Shown here piece by piece: positions 27,533-36,273 of a stretch of 51,741 bases of DNA. Made by a program: the position numbers and the translations under genes. The notes beneath the pieces were generated by a model. That model was given only the letters and a program-made list of their open reading frames with translations, was not told where the DNA came from and searched no databases. Numbering within the stretch: the first letter of the stretch is position 1; every line of letters begins with the position of its first letter. The stretch is from an uncultured Porphyromonadaceae bacterium (GTDB lineage Bacteria; Bacteroidota; Bacteroidia; Bacteroidales; Muribaculaceae): NCBI GenBank assembly GCA_948467675.1, contig CAOKFI010000015.1, positions 1 to 51,741 of the forward strand. The letters run 5' to 3'.

Positions 27533-28858
27533 ATGATTGAACGTAATAAGTTTTATTTCAATATATTCATCGCAATATTCTGGACAACGACCTCATTCGG
27601 ATTTGTTGCAGACGAAATTTTGCCGCCCTTGGCTCAAGCCAGAAGTATCGTAAATCTGCTTCTGGATTTCGCATTCCTGCTGTTGGGAATATTTACACTG
27701 AAAAAAAAATCCGATATCATATTCATTGTATCGTTTCTTTTCATAGCCGCAGTTTCTACCCTATATCTAAATCATGAGGCTCCGATCCATTTCATAAACG
27801 GATCCCGTCAGTTTCTCGGAATACTGTTCATGATTCCGATAGCACGATATTTCCTGACATGCTATGATTCCGACAAATACCGCCGGCTGATTGACCGTCA
27901 GCTATATATATTCCTCTGGATCCAGGCGTTCTGTATCACATGGCAGTTCATTAAATACGGTGCAGGCGACGCCGGCGGCGGATCGATGGGACTCGGTGCT
28001 TCCGGCATTATATCTACACTGATATATCTGATATCATTCTACTTAATAACTCAGAAGTGGGACAGTAGCCACTATCTGCTCAGTCTCCGAAACAACAAGG
28101 ATCTGATATTCCTGCTATATCCCACATTCCTCAATGAGACCAAGGTCAGTTTCATTTTTCTCGGCATATACTTCCTGCTCCTGTACCGCTTTGAATGGCA
28201 GACCATACGCAAACTTTTAATCGCGCTGCCTATTACCATTGTTGTCTTTACGGGTCTGTTCTACCTTTACTTGAACCTGACAAACCAGAACAAAGATGTT
28301 GTCGGGTCCTCTGAGTTCTATACCGAATATCTGTTCGGAGAGGATCCCGAACATCTCATGGAAGTAGCCCAGAAGGTACAGGACGGGGAGATTACAGTCG
28401 ACCCTCGCGACTGGTGGGTCGTGGATATACCACGTTTTGCCAAATTCGGATTTATGCCGATGGTGCTGTCGGAGTCTGACGGCGGCATATTGTGGGGAGC
28501 CGGCCTCGGTCAGTTCAAAGGCGGCACAAAGATTGATCCTCCAAAGTTTGCGATACAATACGAATGGCTGCTCGCCGGATCGATTCCCATGGCATTCTTT
28601 ATCATGATTCAATTAGGGATTATCGGACTGGTCTGGTTTTTAATCTTCGTCTTCTGGAATTTAAATTTCGGAAAACGGACGTTTGAGTTTGCCATGCAGC
28701 TCAAGTTGTTTCTGTCTGCAATTATCGGGATCGTATTGTTCTACAACGACTCATTCAACTCGCTTCCGCTATGCATGGTATTCTTCTACATTACCGTCGT
28801 GGCATCATCTCCATCAGCTAAAATCCAAGACCCAACGGTCGACAATAAACAGAAATGA
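27533..28858 (+). CDS. O-antigen/exopolysaccharide polymerase-like membrane protein (Wzy-like)
   Basis: The 441-residue protein is mostly hydrophobic, with about ten predicted membrane helices and one large polar loop (about 245-320) between the middle and last helices, the topology of Wzy-type polymerases. Sequence is poorly conserved in this family, so the call rests on topology and context: glycosyltransferases on both sides and Wza/Wzc nearby. It would join lipid-linked repeat units at the periplasmic face. Base composition looks more A/T-rich than neighbouring housekeeping genes, as is common for laterally acquired polysaccharide genes. The stop overlaps the next start by 4 nt (ATGA). 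Confidence 0.75.
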   Translation: MIERNKFYFNIFIAIFWTTTSFGFVADEILPPLAQARSIVNLLLDFAFLLLGIFTLKKKSDIIFIVSFLFIAAVSTLYLNHEAPIHFINGSRQFLGILFMIPIARYFLTCYDSDKYRRLIDRQLYIFLWIQAFCITWQFIKYGAGDAGGGSMGLGASGIISTLIYLISFYLITQKWDSSHYLLSLRNNKDLIFLLYPTFLNETKVSFIFLGIYFLLLYRFEWQTIRKLLIALPITIVVFTGLFYLYLNLTNQNKDVVGSSEFYTEYLFGEDPEHLMEVAQKVQDGEITVDPRDWWVVDIPRFAKFGFMPMVLSESDGGILWGAGLGQFKGGTKIDPPKFAIQYEWLLAGSIPMAFFIMIQLGIIGLVWFLIFVFWNLNFGKRTFEFAMQLKLFLSAIIGIVLFYNDSFNSLPLCMVFFYITVVASSPSAKIQDPTVDNKQK

Positions 28859-29916
28859 GCCATCTGCTTATAATCGGACGAGCACAGTTCGGCTACCTGA
28901 CCGACAGCTACAAATGGTGCGAGAATCTCAAAGGCAGATTCGAGATCACATATCTGTGCTATGATTATGGCCATGAACGCATGGAGATGTCTGGCGTCAG
29001 AGTGATATATATCAGCCGGAAAGGAGCAAAGACAAGACGGGCTATCAGATTTCTGCGCGCTGCAATATGGCATATCGCACGCATGAACTGTCCCACCATA
29101 GTCATACACTTCCCCCTGTGCGGTATTTTGCCACATATATTCCCTTGGAAGCGCATGGGATTGGACATCCGTACATTATCAGTACATGACGATCCGGCAA
29201 CAAGAGCCAGTGACAACCGCAAAATCAGGCATGACTGCGCGAAATACAGCGTAGTATCAGCTATCTCGCCGCAAGTGATACAGCACCTGGGCAGAGACGG
29301 CATATACGAACTGCCACTGGGAGCCGACACGATAAGCCATGCAGCCAAAACATACAACGACAGCATCAGAATACTGTACGTCGGCACTTTTACACGCCGA
29401 CGTATAGACCAATTGCTCGACGGCGTTCTGCAATTCGCCAAAAAGCATCCCGATATACCTCTGACAATGGATCTGATAGGATTCTCCGACGAAAACGCAT
29501 CCATGGAGATCATCATGAAAAAATTGTCCGACCCCATACTCTCCCGAATCGTCACATACCACGGACGCATCAGATACACATCACTGAAGCCATTTTTCGA
29601 ACGTGCCAACGTCGGCATATCGTTTGTCCCGATCACTGAGTATTTTGATCCGCAACCTCCCACAAAAACATTTGAATACGCCTTGTCAGGATTATATGTG
29701 ATCGCTACCGGAACAACGGCCAACAAACAGATCATCACGCCCGACAACGGCATTGTAATCGACGACACCCCCGATGGGGTCGTGCAAGGCCTGGAACACT
29801 ATTGTGCTATCAGGGATCGGCTCGACGAACGAAATATAAGAGAGTCGCTAAAAGAACACACCTGGGCAAACATCTGCAAACGGTACCTGACCCCGGTCAT
29901 CGATTCACTGTCATAA
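28855..29916 (+). CDS. Glycosyltransferase, GT-B fold
   Basis: The 353-residue protein starts MSHLLIIGRAQFGYLTDSYKWCENL and shows a GT-B-like second half: ILYVGTFTRRRIDQLLDG, YHGRIRYTSLKPFFERANVGISFVP and KTFEYALSGLYVIATGT, where the acidic residue before YAL takes the usual donor-binding place. It is probably a retaining glycosyltransferase for the exopolysaccharide repeat unit; the sugar is unknown. Translation is coupled to the polymerase gene through the 4-nt overlap. It converges with the UbiA-family gene 28 nt away. Confidence 0.82.
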   Translation: MSHLLIIGRAQFGYLTDSYKWCENLKGRFEITYLCYDYGHERMEMSGVRVIYISRKGAKTRRAIRFLRAAIWHIARMNCPTIVIHFPLCGILPHIFPWKRMGLDIRTLSVHDDPATRASDNRKIRHDCAKYSVVSAISPQVIQHLGRDGIYELPLGADTISHAAKTYNDSIRILYVGTFTRRRIDQLLDGVLQFAKKHPDIPLTMDLIGFSDENASMEIIMKKLSDPILSRIVTYHGRIRYTSLKPFFERANVGISFVPITEYFDPQPPTKTFEYALSGLYVIATGTTANKQIITPDNGIVIDDTPDGVVQGLEHYCAIRDRLDERNIRESLKEHTWANICKRYLTPVIDSLS

Positions 29917-29944
29917 CCGGGCTTTTACCGACAGCAGCCGGCTG

Positions 29945-30811
29945 TCACGCATACAGCATGATGCAGTACCATATCACCCACAGCGCCACACATATCTGAA
30001 TAAAGCGGTCCCGGTAGAATATACTGGTCGGACTTCCGCTGCATTTGTCCACTACAGTGAGCTGTAGATACCGAAGCACCCCCAGAAGTACTATCGCCGA
30101 TGTTGTATAAAGATAACGGCTGCCGATCCTTTCGACCACTTCCGCCGAAACGGTATACATGATATAGCATATCACTATGACAGTCGATATTATAGCCAAA
30201 GCCGTATCCAGGAAAGCAATATTATAACTCACTATATGCTTCCGTGTCAGCACACCGGTCTCATCGTAGATAACCACATCGTCACGCCGCTTAGCCAGCG
30301 CAAGAAACAGAGCGAGCAGAAATGTCATCATCACAATCCAGTGCGATATGTATGACCCGGAGGCTCCACCCCCTGCGAATATACGTATCACGAATCCTAC
30401 AGCTACTATAAACGTATCGATCAGGGCTATCTGTTTAAGCCGGATGCAATACAGCCAGTTCAGCACCACATACACCGTACCGAGACAGCAGACCGTATGA
30501 TTCAGCATTGCCAGCAATATGCCTCCGCCCACAAGACAGACGACCATGACAACATAAGCCTGGGCTATACTTACAACTCCGGATGCTACCGGTCTTTTGC
30601 ACTTGTGCGGATGAAGACGGTCGGCCTCGACATCGCGTATATCATTAAAACAATATACCGCACTCGACAGCAGACAGAATGCCGCAAACACGATTACTGT
30701 AGGCACCAGACATGTCATGTCGAGCAGCTTACGGTCGAAAAACAATGGCAGAAACACAAACAGATTCTTCACCCATTGCTGCGGACGCATCAACAATACA
30801 AATCTATACAT
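29945..30811 (-). CDS. UbiA-family prenyl-phosphate phosphoribosyltransferase
   Basis: The 288-residue protein has about eight membrane helices and the UbiA aspartate motif in FNDIRDVEADRLHP (Asp57, Asp60, Asp64). The N-terminal RPQQWVKNLFVFLPLF and the loop HKCKRPVASG match decaprenyl-phosphate phosphoribosyltransferase, which joins phosphoribosyl pyrophosphate to a polyprenyl phosphate. In mycobacteria this starts the arabinofuranose donor; in Bacteroidales it recurs in polysaccharide loci. It thus suggests a furanose (ribo- or arabinofuranosyl) unit in this polymer, which is inference. It lies 133 nt after wzc in the same direction. Confidence 0.85.
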   Translation of the reverse strand: MYRFVLLMRPQQWVKNLFVFLPLFFDRKLLDMTCLVPTVIVFAAFCLLSSAVYCFNDIRDVEADRLHPHKCKRPVASGVVSIAQAYVVMVVCLVGGGILLAMLNHTVCCLGTVYVVLNWLYCIRLKQIALIDTFIVAVGFVIRIFAGGGASGSYISHWIVMMTFLLALFLALAKRRDDVVIYDETGVLTRKHIVSYNIAFLDTALAIISTVIVICYIMYTVSAEVVERIGSRYLYTTSAIVLLGVLRYLQLTVVDKCSGSPTSIFYRDRFIQICVALWVIWYCIMLYA

Positions 30812-30944
30812 GGATTCTATTTTTCGTCAACAACGAACGCCACTCCCATAGAGACATCGTGTTCCGGAAAAGGCGCCTCCCAGACTTATAGATTTCTATC
30901 AATATTCATGTACGGCGCATCCCGATAGGCTATGGCACGCAGGA

Positions 30945-33260
30945 TCATTTATCCTCCTTTTCAGTGTATCCATAACCGTAGCCATATCCCTTACGCGCTG
31001 TAGTTCCGTTCACGACCAGACCCATCTTCTTCAACCGTTTCTGATCATAGACGTTGTTGATAAACGCAAAATCCTTAAGCGGCGTATAGTTGGCTCGGCA
31101 CACATAGACAGTGGCATCCGATATCCTGGCGAGAGTAAACGTATCACTCACCATACCGACAGGTGCGGAATCCACTATAATATAGTCATACATGCCGCGC
31201 AGTTCTCCGAACAGTCTGTCGACCGCATCCGAGACAAGCAGTTCCGCCGGATTCGGTGGCACCGGACCGGCAAGTATGACATCTAAGTTATCGGCGATGG
31301 CATTCTTGAGAATCAGATCGTTCAGGCTGATTTTATCCGACGACAGATATTGGGTCAGTCCCCATTTCGACGACAGATGCATATATTCCGCCAGTTTCGG
31401 CGCACGTATATCCATACCTACCAGCAACACTTTCTTGCCGAGCATGGCAAGCGAAGCTGCAAGATTGATCGAGATAAATGACTTGCCTTCGCCCGAAGTG
31501 GTCGAGGTCAGCAGAATAACCTTGTCATCCTTGTCGTTGAGGACGAACTGCAGATTGGTACGTATCAGGCGGAACAGCTCGGCTGTCGATGAGGATCCGG
31601 AAGCATGCACCACAAGAGGCTCTTTGGAACGGGATATGCAGACCTCGCCGAGCATCGGGATCGGCGTCAGACGCTCTACCTCCTCACGGGTATCGAACTT
31701 GGTACGCAACAGTCGTTTCAGATACAGCAAGACAGGAGTCATACAGAGACCGAGCACAAGAGCTATGGCAAAAATCATTTTACGCCCCATGCCCAGAGGC
31801 TCCTGAAGCGCGTATGCCTCATCGACTATTATGCCCTTAGGTACGGAATTCGCTATAAGCAATGCCGTCTCTTCCCTGCGCTGCAGCAGATACAGATACA
31901 ACGACTCCTTGATAGCCTGCTGACGCCGGATAGTCTTGAATTCCCGTTCCTGAGTCGGGAATGCGCCCAGCCGGCTGTCGGTCTTGCCTACCTGGCTGCG
32001 CAGTTCACCGAGCACAACCGACTGCTGGGCATAGGCCCTGTCGAGCGAAGCCTTTATATTTTCACGCATTGCATCGAGCTTATCATCCAGCTGGCGTATG
32101 ACTATATTGTTGGGCTTGGCATTGCTCGTAAGGTTCATTCGCTCGATTATCAGCTCATTATAGGCATCGATCGGCGTATTGTTCGACGATTTGCCATCAT
32201 TGTAGCTTCCTATGTCAGGGATCAGCGAGTAAGCGTTGTCGCTGTTGTTCAGAAACTCGCGCGTCATCTTCAGCACCTCGGCTTTCGTTTCGGCGGCAAT
32301 AAGCTCGGTCTCCAAAGCCCCGCGCTTCTCCATCTGATACTTGACATCGCCATATATATCGGTCAGACCCTTGTCCCGTTTGTACTGCTCCACATTGGTT
32401 TCGGCCTCGTCCAGATCAGCACTCAACAGAGTCAGCCTTGCATCGATAAACTCAGCAGTCTGCCGGGCCTGTACATTCTTTTCACGTACGCCACGTTTAT
32501 TGTACTGGTCGATTATGCCGTTGAGTATATCGCAGCCGTAATCTATATCGGTAGTCTCCATTGACAGAGCCACGACATTGGCTTTCCTTCCGGCCTGGTC
32601 TATGGCCAGATTTTTGGCGATATTCTCGGCGGCGGCATCATATCCGGAATAATATATGATCGTCTTGAATGACTCGTCAGGCATGAACGACTCCGTCTTG
32701 CTTACGGTAAACGAACCGTATTCCGTATTTATCGTGACTGGCAGCCCCTTGTGCTCTGTCTTGCTTATGACATCATGATCGTCCTCTACACGGATTTTTA
32801 CCGATCCGTTCTTTTTGACATTGACGATAAACAGAAGATTGTTGCGCAATGTATCGGCGATTTCCGGCGAAGCCGATACCTCGACCGGATACCCCTTGTA
32901 ATAGAAATTGGTATTCATGAAGCCGTCTTTCACCAGATGGCTCCTGTTCAGTCCGAGATCTTTCACCGCATCTCTCAGCACACTGTGCGATGCCACCACA
33001 AACAGTTCGTCATCGACACGTCCGTTGCTCCCGAACAGATTGGAGAGCCCGCCGAATGAACCCAGACCGCCGCCCTCCTCCTGCGATATAAGCAGATTGG
33101 CATTGACCAGATACTGATTCTTGCGGATCTTGGTATAACCGTAGGCCGCGCCAAGGCATACAATCACAGAGATAACGAACCAGTACCACTTCGAGATCCA
33201 TTCCTTTACAGTCGAAGCTACATCTATAAAATCCTTGCTGTTATTAGGGGTATTGTTCAT
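30945..33260 (-). CDS. Polysaccharide co-polymerase/tyrosine autokinase (Wzc-like)
   Basis: The 771-residue inner-membrane protein controls exopolysaccharide chain length and export. A Wzz domain follows the first membrane helix (about 25-42); a long periplasmic coiled-coil region with a GNVR-like segment runs to the second helix (495-515). The cytoplasmic BY-kinase has Walker A SGEGKS (589-594), Walker A' MDIRAP (616-621) and Walker B IIVD (694-697). The C-terminus has a tyrosine cluster (Tyr759, 761, 763, 765) for autophosphorylation. It lies 25 nt downstream of the Wza gene, its export partner. No cognate tyrosine phosphatase (Wzb) is visible. Confidence 0.95.
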   Translation of the reverse strand: MNNTPNNSKDFIDVASTVKEWISKWYWFVISVIVCLGAAYGYTKIRKNQYLVNANLLISQEEGGGLGSFGGLSNLFGSNGRVDDELFVVASHSVLRDAVKDLGLNRSHLVKDGFMNTNFYYKGYPVEVSASPEIADTLRNNLLFIVNVKKNGSVKIRVEDDHDVISKTEHKGLPVTINTEYGSFTVSKTESFMPDESFKTIIYYSGYDAAAENIAKNLAIDQAGRKANVVALSMETTDIDYGCDILNGIIDQYNKRGVREKNVQARQTAEFIDARLTLLSADLDEAETNVEQYKRDKGLTDIYGDVKYQMEKRGALETELIAAETKAEVLKMTREFLNNSDNAYSLIPDIGSYNDGKSSNNTPIDAYNELIIERMNLTSNAKPNNIVIRQLDDKLDAMRENIKASLDRAYAQQSVVLGELRSQVGKTDSRLGAFPTQEREFKTIRRQQAIKESLYLYLLQRREETALLIANSVPKGIIVDEAYALQEPLGMGRKMIFAIALVLGLCMTPVLLYLKRLLRTKFDTREEVERLTPIPMLGEVCISRSKEPLVVHASGSSSTAELFRLIRTNLQFVLNDKDDKVILLTSTTSGEGKSFISINLAASLAMLGKKVLLVGMDIRAPKLAEYMHLSSKWGLTQYLSSDKISLNDLILKNAIADNLDVILAGPVPPNPAELLVSDAVDRLFGELRGMYDYIIVDSAPVGMVSDTFTLARISDATVYVCRANYTPLKDFAFINNVYDQKRLKKMGLVVNGTTARKGYGYGYGYTEKEDK

Positions 33261-33285
33261 GGCTATATCTTTGCGGACTCAATTG

Positions 33286-34089
33286 TTATTTGACCGCCAG
33301 CGCTATTACAAGCGAGGCGATGATCGAGCATGCGCTTACCACAGTCGATATCACCGACAGTTTGTAGGCATTGTTCTGATTGTATTTTGAATTATCCTGA
33401 CGTATCTTATTGGGCTGAACCACTATAGCATCGTTTTGCTTCAGATAGAAATACGGCGATTCAAGCAGTTTGGAATCATTCAGGTCAAGACTGTGGCAGA
33501 CCCTCTTGCCGTTCTCCTCGCGGATCAGCAACACATTGCTGCGCTCGCCGTAAGGTGTCAGGTCGCCGGCATCGGCAAGCGCGTCGAGCACCGAATAACG
33601 CTCGCGGTCCACATTGAATGACCCGGGTCTGGCAACCTCGCCGAGTATATTCACGCGGAAATTGACAAGTTCTACCCTGACCATGGGATCTGCGACCTCA
33701 GCGCTTATCCGGTCCACAAGATCAGCCGTAAGCTGCTGTGTGGTCATACCCTCCACATGAATCTTGCCGAGCACGGGAAAATCGATATTTCCCTGCCGGT
33801 CGACACGATAGGTCTGTTGCACGGGCTGCGTCTGAACCATTAGCGCGCTTCGGGTAGCGGGATTGATCTGGGGAAGGTTATAGATGGCTGTCGCGCCCGG
33901 CTCCATCGACGTCACGCTTATGACAAGCTCATCGTCAGGCACGATCTTCACAGAATAATCCCCTTGAGGATACTCATTGATGACCGATGTGTTTATATCT
34001 TCGAAATACGTAAGCGACCCTTTCGATGTCGAACAGGAACTCATCATTGCAGCTGTCAGAACTATCGCTGCGAGATATCGCAATTTCAT
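33286..34089 (-). CDS. Polysaccharide export outer-membrane lipoprotein (Wza-like)
   Basis: The 267-residue lipoprotein (Cys19 in MSSC) has a polysaccharide-export domain with YSVKIVPDDELVISV, then SLBB-type segments (VNILGEVARPGSFNV, LLIREENGKR) and a hydrophobic C-terminal helix (about 245-265), which may be the outer-membrane-spanning part. It forms the export channel for the polymer and pairs with the Wzc kinase downstream. It is shorter than E. coli Wza (about 380 residues) but usual for Bacteroidales. No exact promoter match was found in the 220 nt upstream that it shares with recF. Confidence 0.93.
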   Translation of the reverse strand: MKLRYLAAIVLTAAMMSSCSTSKGSLTYFEDINTSVINEYPQGDYSVKIVPDDELVISVTSMEPGATAIYNLPQINPATRSALMVQTQPVQQTYRVDRQGNIDFPVLGKIHVEGMTTQQLTADLVDRISAEVADPMVRVELVNFRVNILGEVARPGSFNVDRERYSVLDALADAGDLTPYGERSNVLLIREENGKRVCHSLDLNDSKLLESPYFYLKQNDAIVVQPNKIRQDNSKYNQNNAYKLSVISTVVSACSIIASLVIALAVK

Positions 34090-34244
34090 ACAATGCCTTG
34101 ATAATCAGTTTATAAGACCCGGTTTCTGACAAAAAACTTCTCTGCATGGCCGGAGTTGTCTATGTATGTAACGTGACTCACATACGGTTTATTATAATAC
34201 ATTAACCTTTTCGGCTCACCGGGCGACAGCTCAGACTCCTGACG

Positions 34245-34271
34245 CGCAACAGCCGCAACAACCGCAACAAC
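34245..34271. repeat. Three 9-nt direct repeats upstream of recF
   Basis: CGCAACAGC, CGCAACAAC, CGCAACAAC lie in tandem directly before the recF promoter, in the wza-recF divergent region. They could be a binding site or a simple microsatellite; nothing decides between the two. Confidence 0.5.
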
Positions 34272-34280
34272 CGCCTGCCT

Positions 34281-34312
34281 ATTGGCTCACATTACGGGAT
34301 TTACTATCTTTG
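34281..34312 (+). promoter_or_regulatory. Promoter of recF, nearly leaderless
   Basis: ATTG (34281-34284) is followed after 20 nt by TATCTTTG (34305-34312), and the ATG of recF begins 6 nt later at 34319. Confidence 0.7.
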
Positions 34313-34318
34313 CACCCT

Positions 34319-35449
34319 ATGATACTGCAGAAACTCACAATAGACAATTTCAAGAATATAGCCCGGGCCAGACTCGAGCTGTCTCCGAAAATCAACGGAT
34401 TTCTCGGCGACAACGGCATGGGCAAAAGCAACCTTCTCGATGCCGTGTATTTTTTAAGTTTCTGCAAAAGTTTCACCGGCGTGTCAGACTCGCTGATCAC
34501 ACGCCGCGACGAGATATTCTGCATGCTCAAAGGCGAATACATACGCCGGGGAACACCAGAGGAACTCACTGTCGGCATGGGCACAGGTCATCGCAAATCC
34601 GTAAAGAGGCGCGGCAAGGAATACATGCGGCTGAGCGAGCATATCGGAACATTCCCGCTGGTACTGGTATCGCCGGCCGACATAGACCTGATACGCGGAA
34701 GCAGCGACGAGCGCCGACGCTTCATGGACATGGTCATATCGCAAGGCGACCGCCGTTATCTCGACGAGCTTATACGCTACAACCACGCCGTGGAGCAACG
34801 AAACCGCATGCTTAAAGACGGATGTACCGACAGCGGGCTGTTTGCCGCCGTCGAAATGCCGATGGCACGCTCGGCGGCATACCTCCACAACGCACGCGCA
34901 TCGTGGACAGAGGAGCTGGCCAAACTGTTCGCTGAGGCATACGCATCCATAGCCGGAAACGGAGAGCTGCCGGAGCTAAGCTATCAGAGTCAGCTCAACG
35001 CTCCCGGCACCGACATGATGTCATTGCTCGACGAGCGCCGGCAACGCGATATCGCCGTAAAGTACACGACCGGAGGGCCGCACCGCGACGACATAGATCT
35101 CCAGCTATCAGGAATGCCTATGCGGCGCACAGCATCACAGGGGCAATGCAAGACATTCACCATAGCACTGCGTCTCGCTCAATACGAGTTTCTCCGTAGA
35201 GCCACAGGACTCAGACCGCTGCTTCTCCTCGACGACATTTTCGACAAACTCGACGCAAGCCGCGTGGAACGCATAATAACTGTCGTCGGCAGGCCGGAAT
35301 TCGGACAGATCTTCATTACCGACACGAACCGCACGCATCTCGACGAGATCATGACCCGCACCGGTGGCGACTACAGCCTGTGGTCGGTGACCGACGGTCA
35401 GTTCGAACCGATACCGCACGACGCCGGTCAAAACACCAACGGCCTATGA
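34319..35449 (+). CDS. recF: DNA replication/repair protein RecF
   Basis: The 376-residue SMC-like ATPase loads RecA at gaps with RecO and RecR. Walker A is GDNGMGKSNLLDAV near residue 32; the ABC signature region lies in SQGQCKTFTIALRLA and Walker B in PLLLLDDIFDKLD. The ATG at 34319 (MILQKLTIDNFKNI) fits the family start; an in-frame TTG at 34310 lies inside the promoter box and is rejected. The stop overlaps the DUF721 start (ATGA). Unlike the common dnaA-dnaN-recF order, no replication genes stand upstream. Confidence 0.96.
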   Translation: MILQKLTIDNFKNIARARLELSPKINGFLGDNGMGKSNLLDAVYFLSFCKSFTGVSDSLITRRDEIFCMLKGEYIRRGTPEELTVGMGTGHRKSVKRRGKEYMRLSEHIGTFPLVLVSPADIDLIRGSSDERRRFMDMVISQGDRRYLDELIRYNHAVEQRNRMLKDGCTDSGLFAAVEMPMARSAAYLHNARASWTEELAKLFAEAYASIAGNGELPELSYQSQLNAPGTDMMSLLDERRQRDIAVKYTTGGPHRDDIDLQLSGMPMRRTASQGQCKTFTIALRLAQYEFLRRATGLRPLLLLDDIFDKLDASRVERIITVVGRPEFGQIFITDTNRTHLDEIMTRTGGDYSLWSVTDGQFEPIPHDAGQNTNGL

Positions 35450-35736
35450 AAAAACGTTACGCCCAGTCTGTAGCAGAAATAATCGACAAGGCCTTCGAGG
35501 ACACAGGGCTGACACATACCGTTGCCGAACAGCGGCTGTGCTACCTGTGGCCCGAAATCGTGGGGCCAGGCATAAACCGGTACACCACACGCCGATACAT
35601 AGCCGACGGCACTCTCCACGTATACATCAGTTCCGGAGTTCTTAAAGGAGAGCTTCAGTTCATGAAAAGCAGGCTCATAGCATCGCTCAACAAAGCCGTC
35701 GGAACAGAAGTCATACATTCGGTTGTTATTCACTAA
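35446..35736 (+). CDS. DUF721 (DciA-like) protein
   Basis: The 96-residue protein has the DUF721 pattern: an N-terminal helix (SVAEIIDKAFEDTGL), the conserved YLWPEIVGPGI tryptophan segment and a final beta-rich part (GTLHVYISSGVLKGELQFMKSRLIASLN). DUF721 includes DciA, the ancestral loader of the DnaB replicative helicase in bacteria without DnaC/DnaI. The ATG at 35446 overlaps the recF stop by 4 nt, so the two are translationally coupled. Earlier in-frame starts inside recF are not needed. Loader function is inferred from the family. Confidence 0.88.
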   Translation: MKKRYAQSVAEIIDKAFEDTGLTHTVAEQRLCYLWPEIVGPGINRYTTRRYIADGTLHVYISSGVLKGELQFMKSRLIASLNKAVGTEVIHSVVIH

Positions 35737-35767
35737 GTCAAATCATCTTTAACGGAAAAAAACGACA

Positions 35768-36229
35768 ATGTCTTCAGATAACAGCAATCCGCGGGTACCG
35801 TCGCCGGAACACCCGTTTTACCACAAACTGCCCGTACAGTTGAGGTTCAATGATATCGACATGCTCGGACATGTCAACAACAACGCATATTTCTCATACA
35901 TGGATCTCGGCAAAGCCTCGTATTTCAATGCGGTAATGCCCGACGAGAACTTCGACATGCGCAAGATAGGCGTGGTGATAGCCAACGTAAACTGCGACTT
36001 TATTGCCGAATCATATATGCACGAACCGCTGGAAGTGATGACCAGGACAGCAGACATAGGCGACCGCAGCCTCAGAATGGAACAGCGCGTCGTAAACCCT
36101 AAGACAGGACAGGTCAAGTGCATATCACGCACCGTGATGGTCAGCTTCGATCCGAAAACGAGACAGAGCGCCCCTATATCCGAAAAGTGGAGGAGCGCCC
36201 TGTCGGCATTCGAGCAGCGTGAATTATAA
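35768..36229 (+). CDS. Acyl-CoA thioesterase, hotdog fold (YbgC/FadM-like)
   Basis: The 153-residue protein is a 4-hydroxybenzoyl-CoA-thioesterase-like single hotdog domain. LRFNDIDMLGHVNNNAYFSYMDLGKASYF contains the Asp/His/Asn signature of the helix and turn, followed by ANVNCDFIAES and VMTRTADIGDRSLRM. It is expected to hydrolyse acyl-CoA or acyl-ACP thioesters in the cytoplasm; chain length is unknown. It follows the DUF721 gene after 31 nt and may share its transcript. It converges with metY. Confidence 0.88.
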   Translation: MSSDNSNPRVPSPEHPFYHKLPVQLRFNDIDMLGHVNNNAYFSYMDLGKASYFNAVMPDENFDMRKIGVVIANVNCDFIAESYMHEPLEVMTRTADIGDRSLRMEQRVVNPKTGQVKCISRTVMVSFDPKTRQSAPISEKWRSALSAFEQREL

Positions 36230-36273
36230 GATAGACTACCGTAAGAACACTGCCGGTATTCTATAGCATCAGG

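Noticed and set aside
29930..29946. GACAGC/GCTGTC hairpin between the glycosyltransferase and UbiA-family genes
   Set aside because: Short stem overlapping the UbiA stop codon, with no U-tract; cannot be called a terminator.
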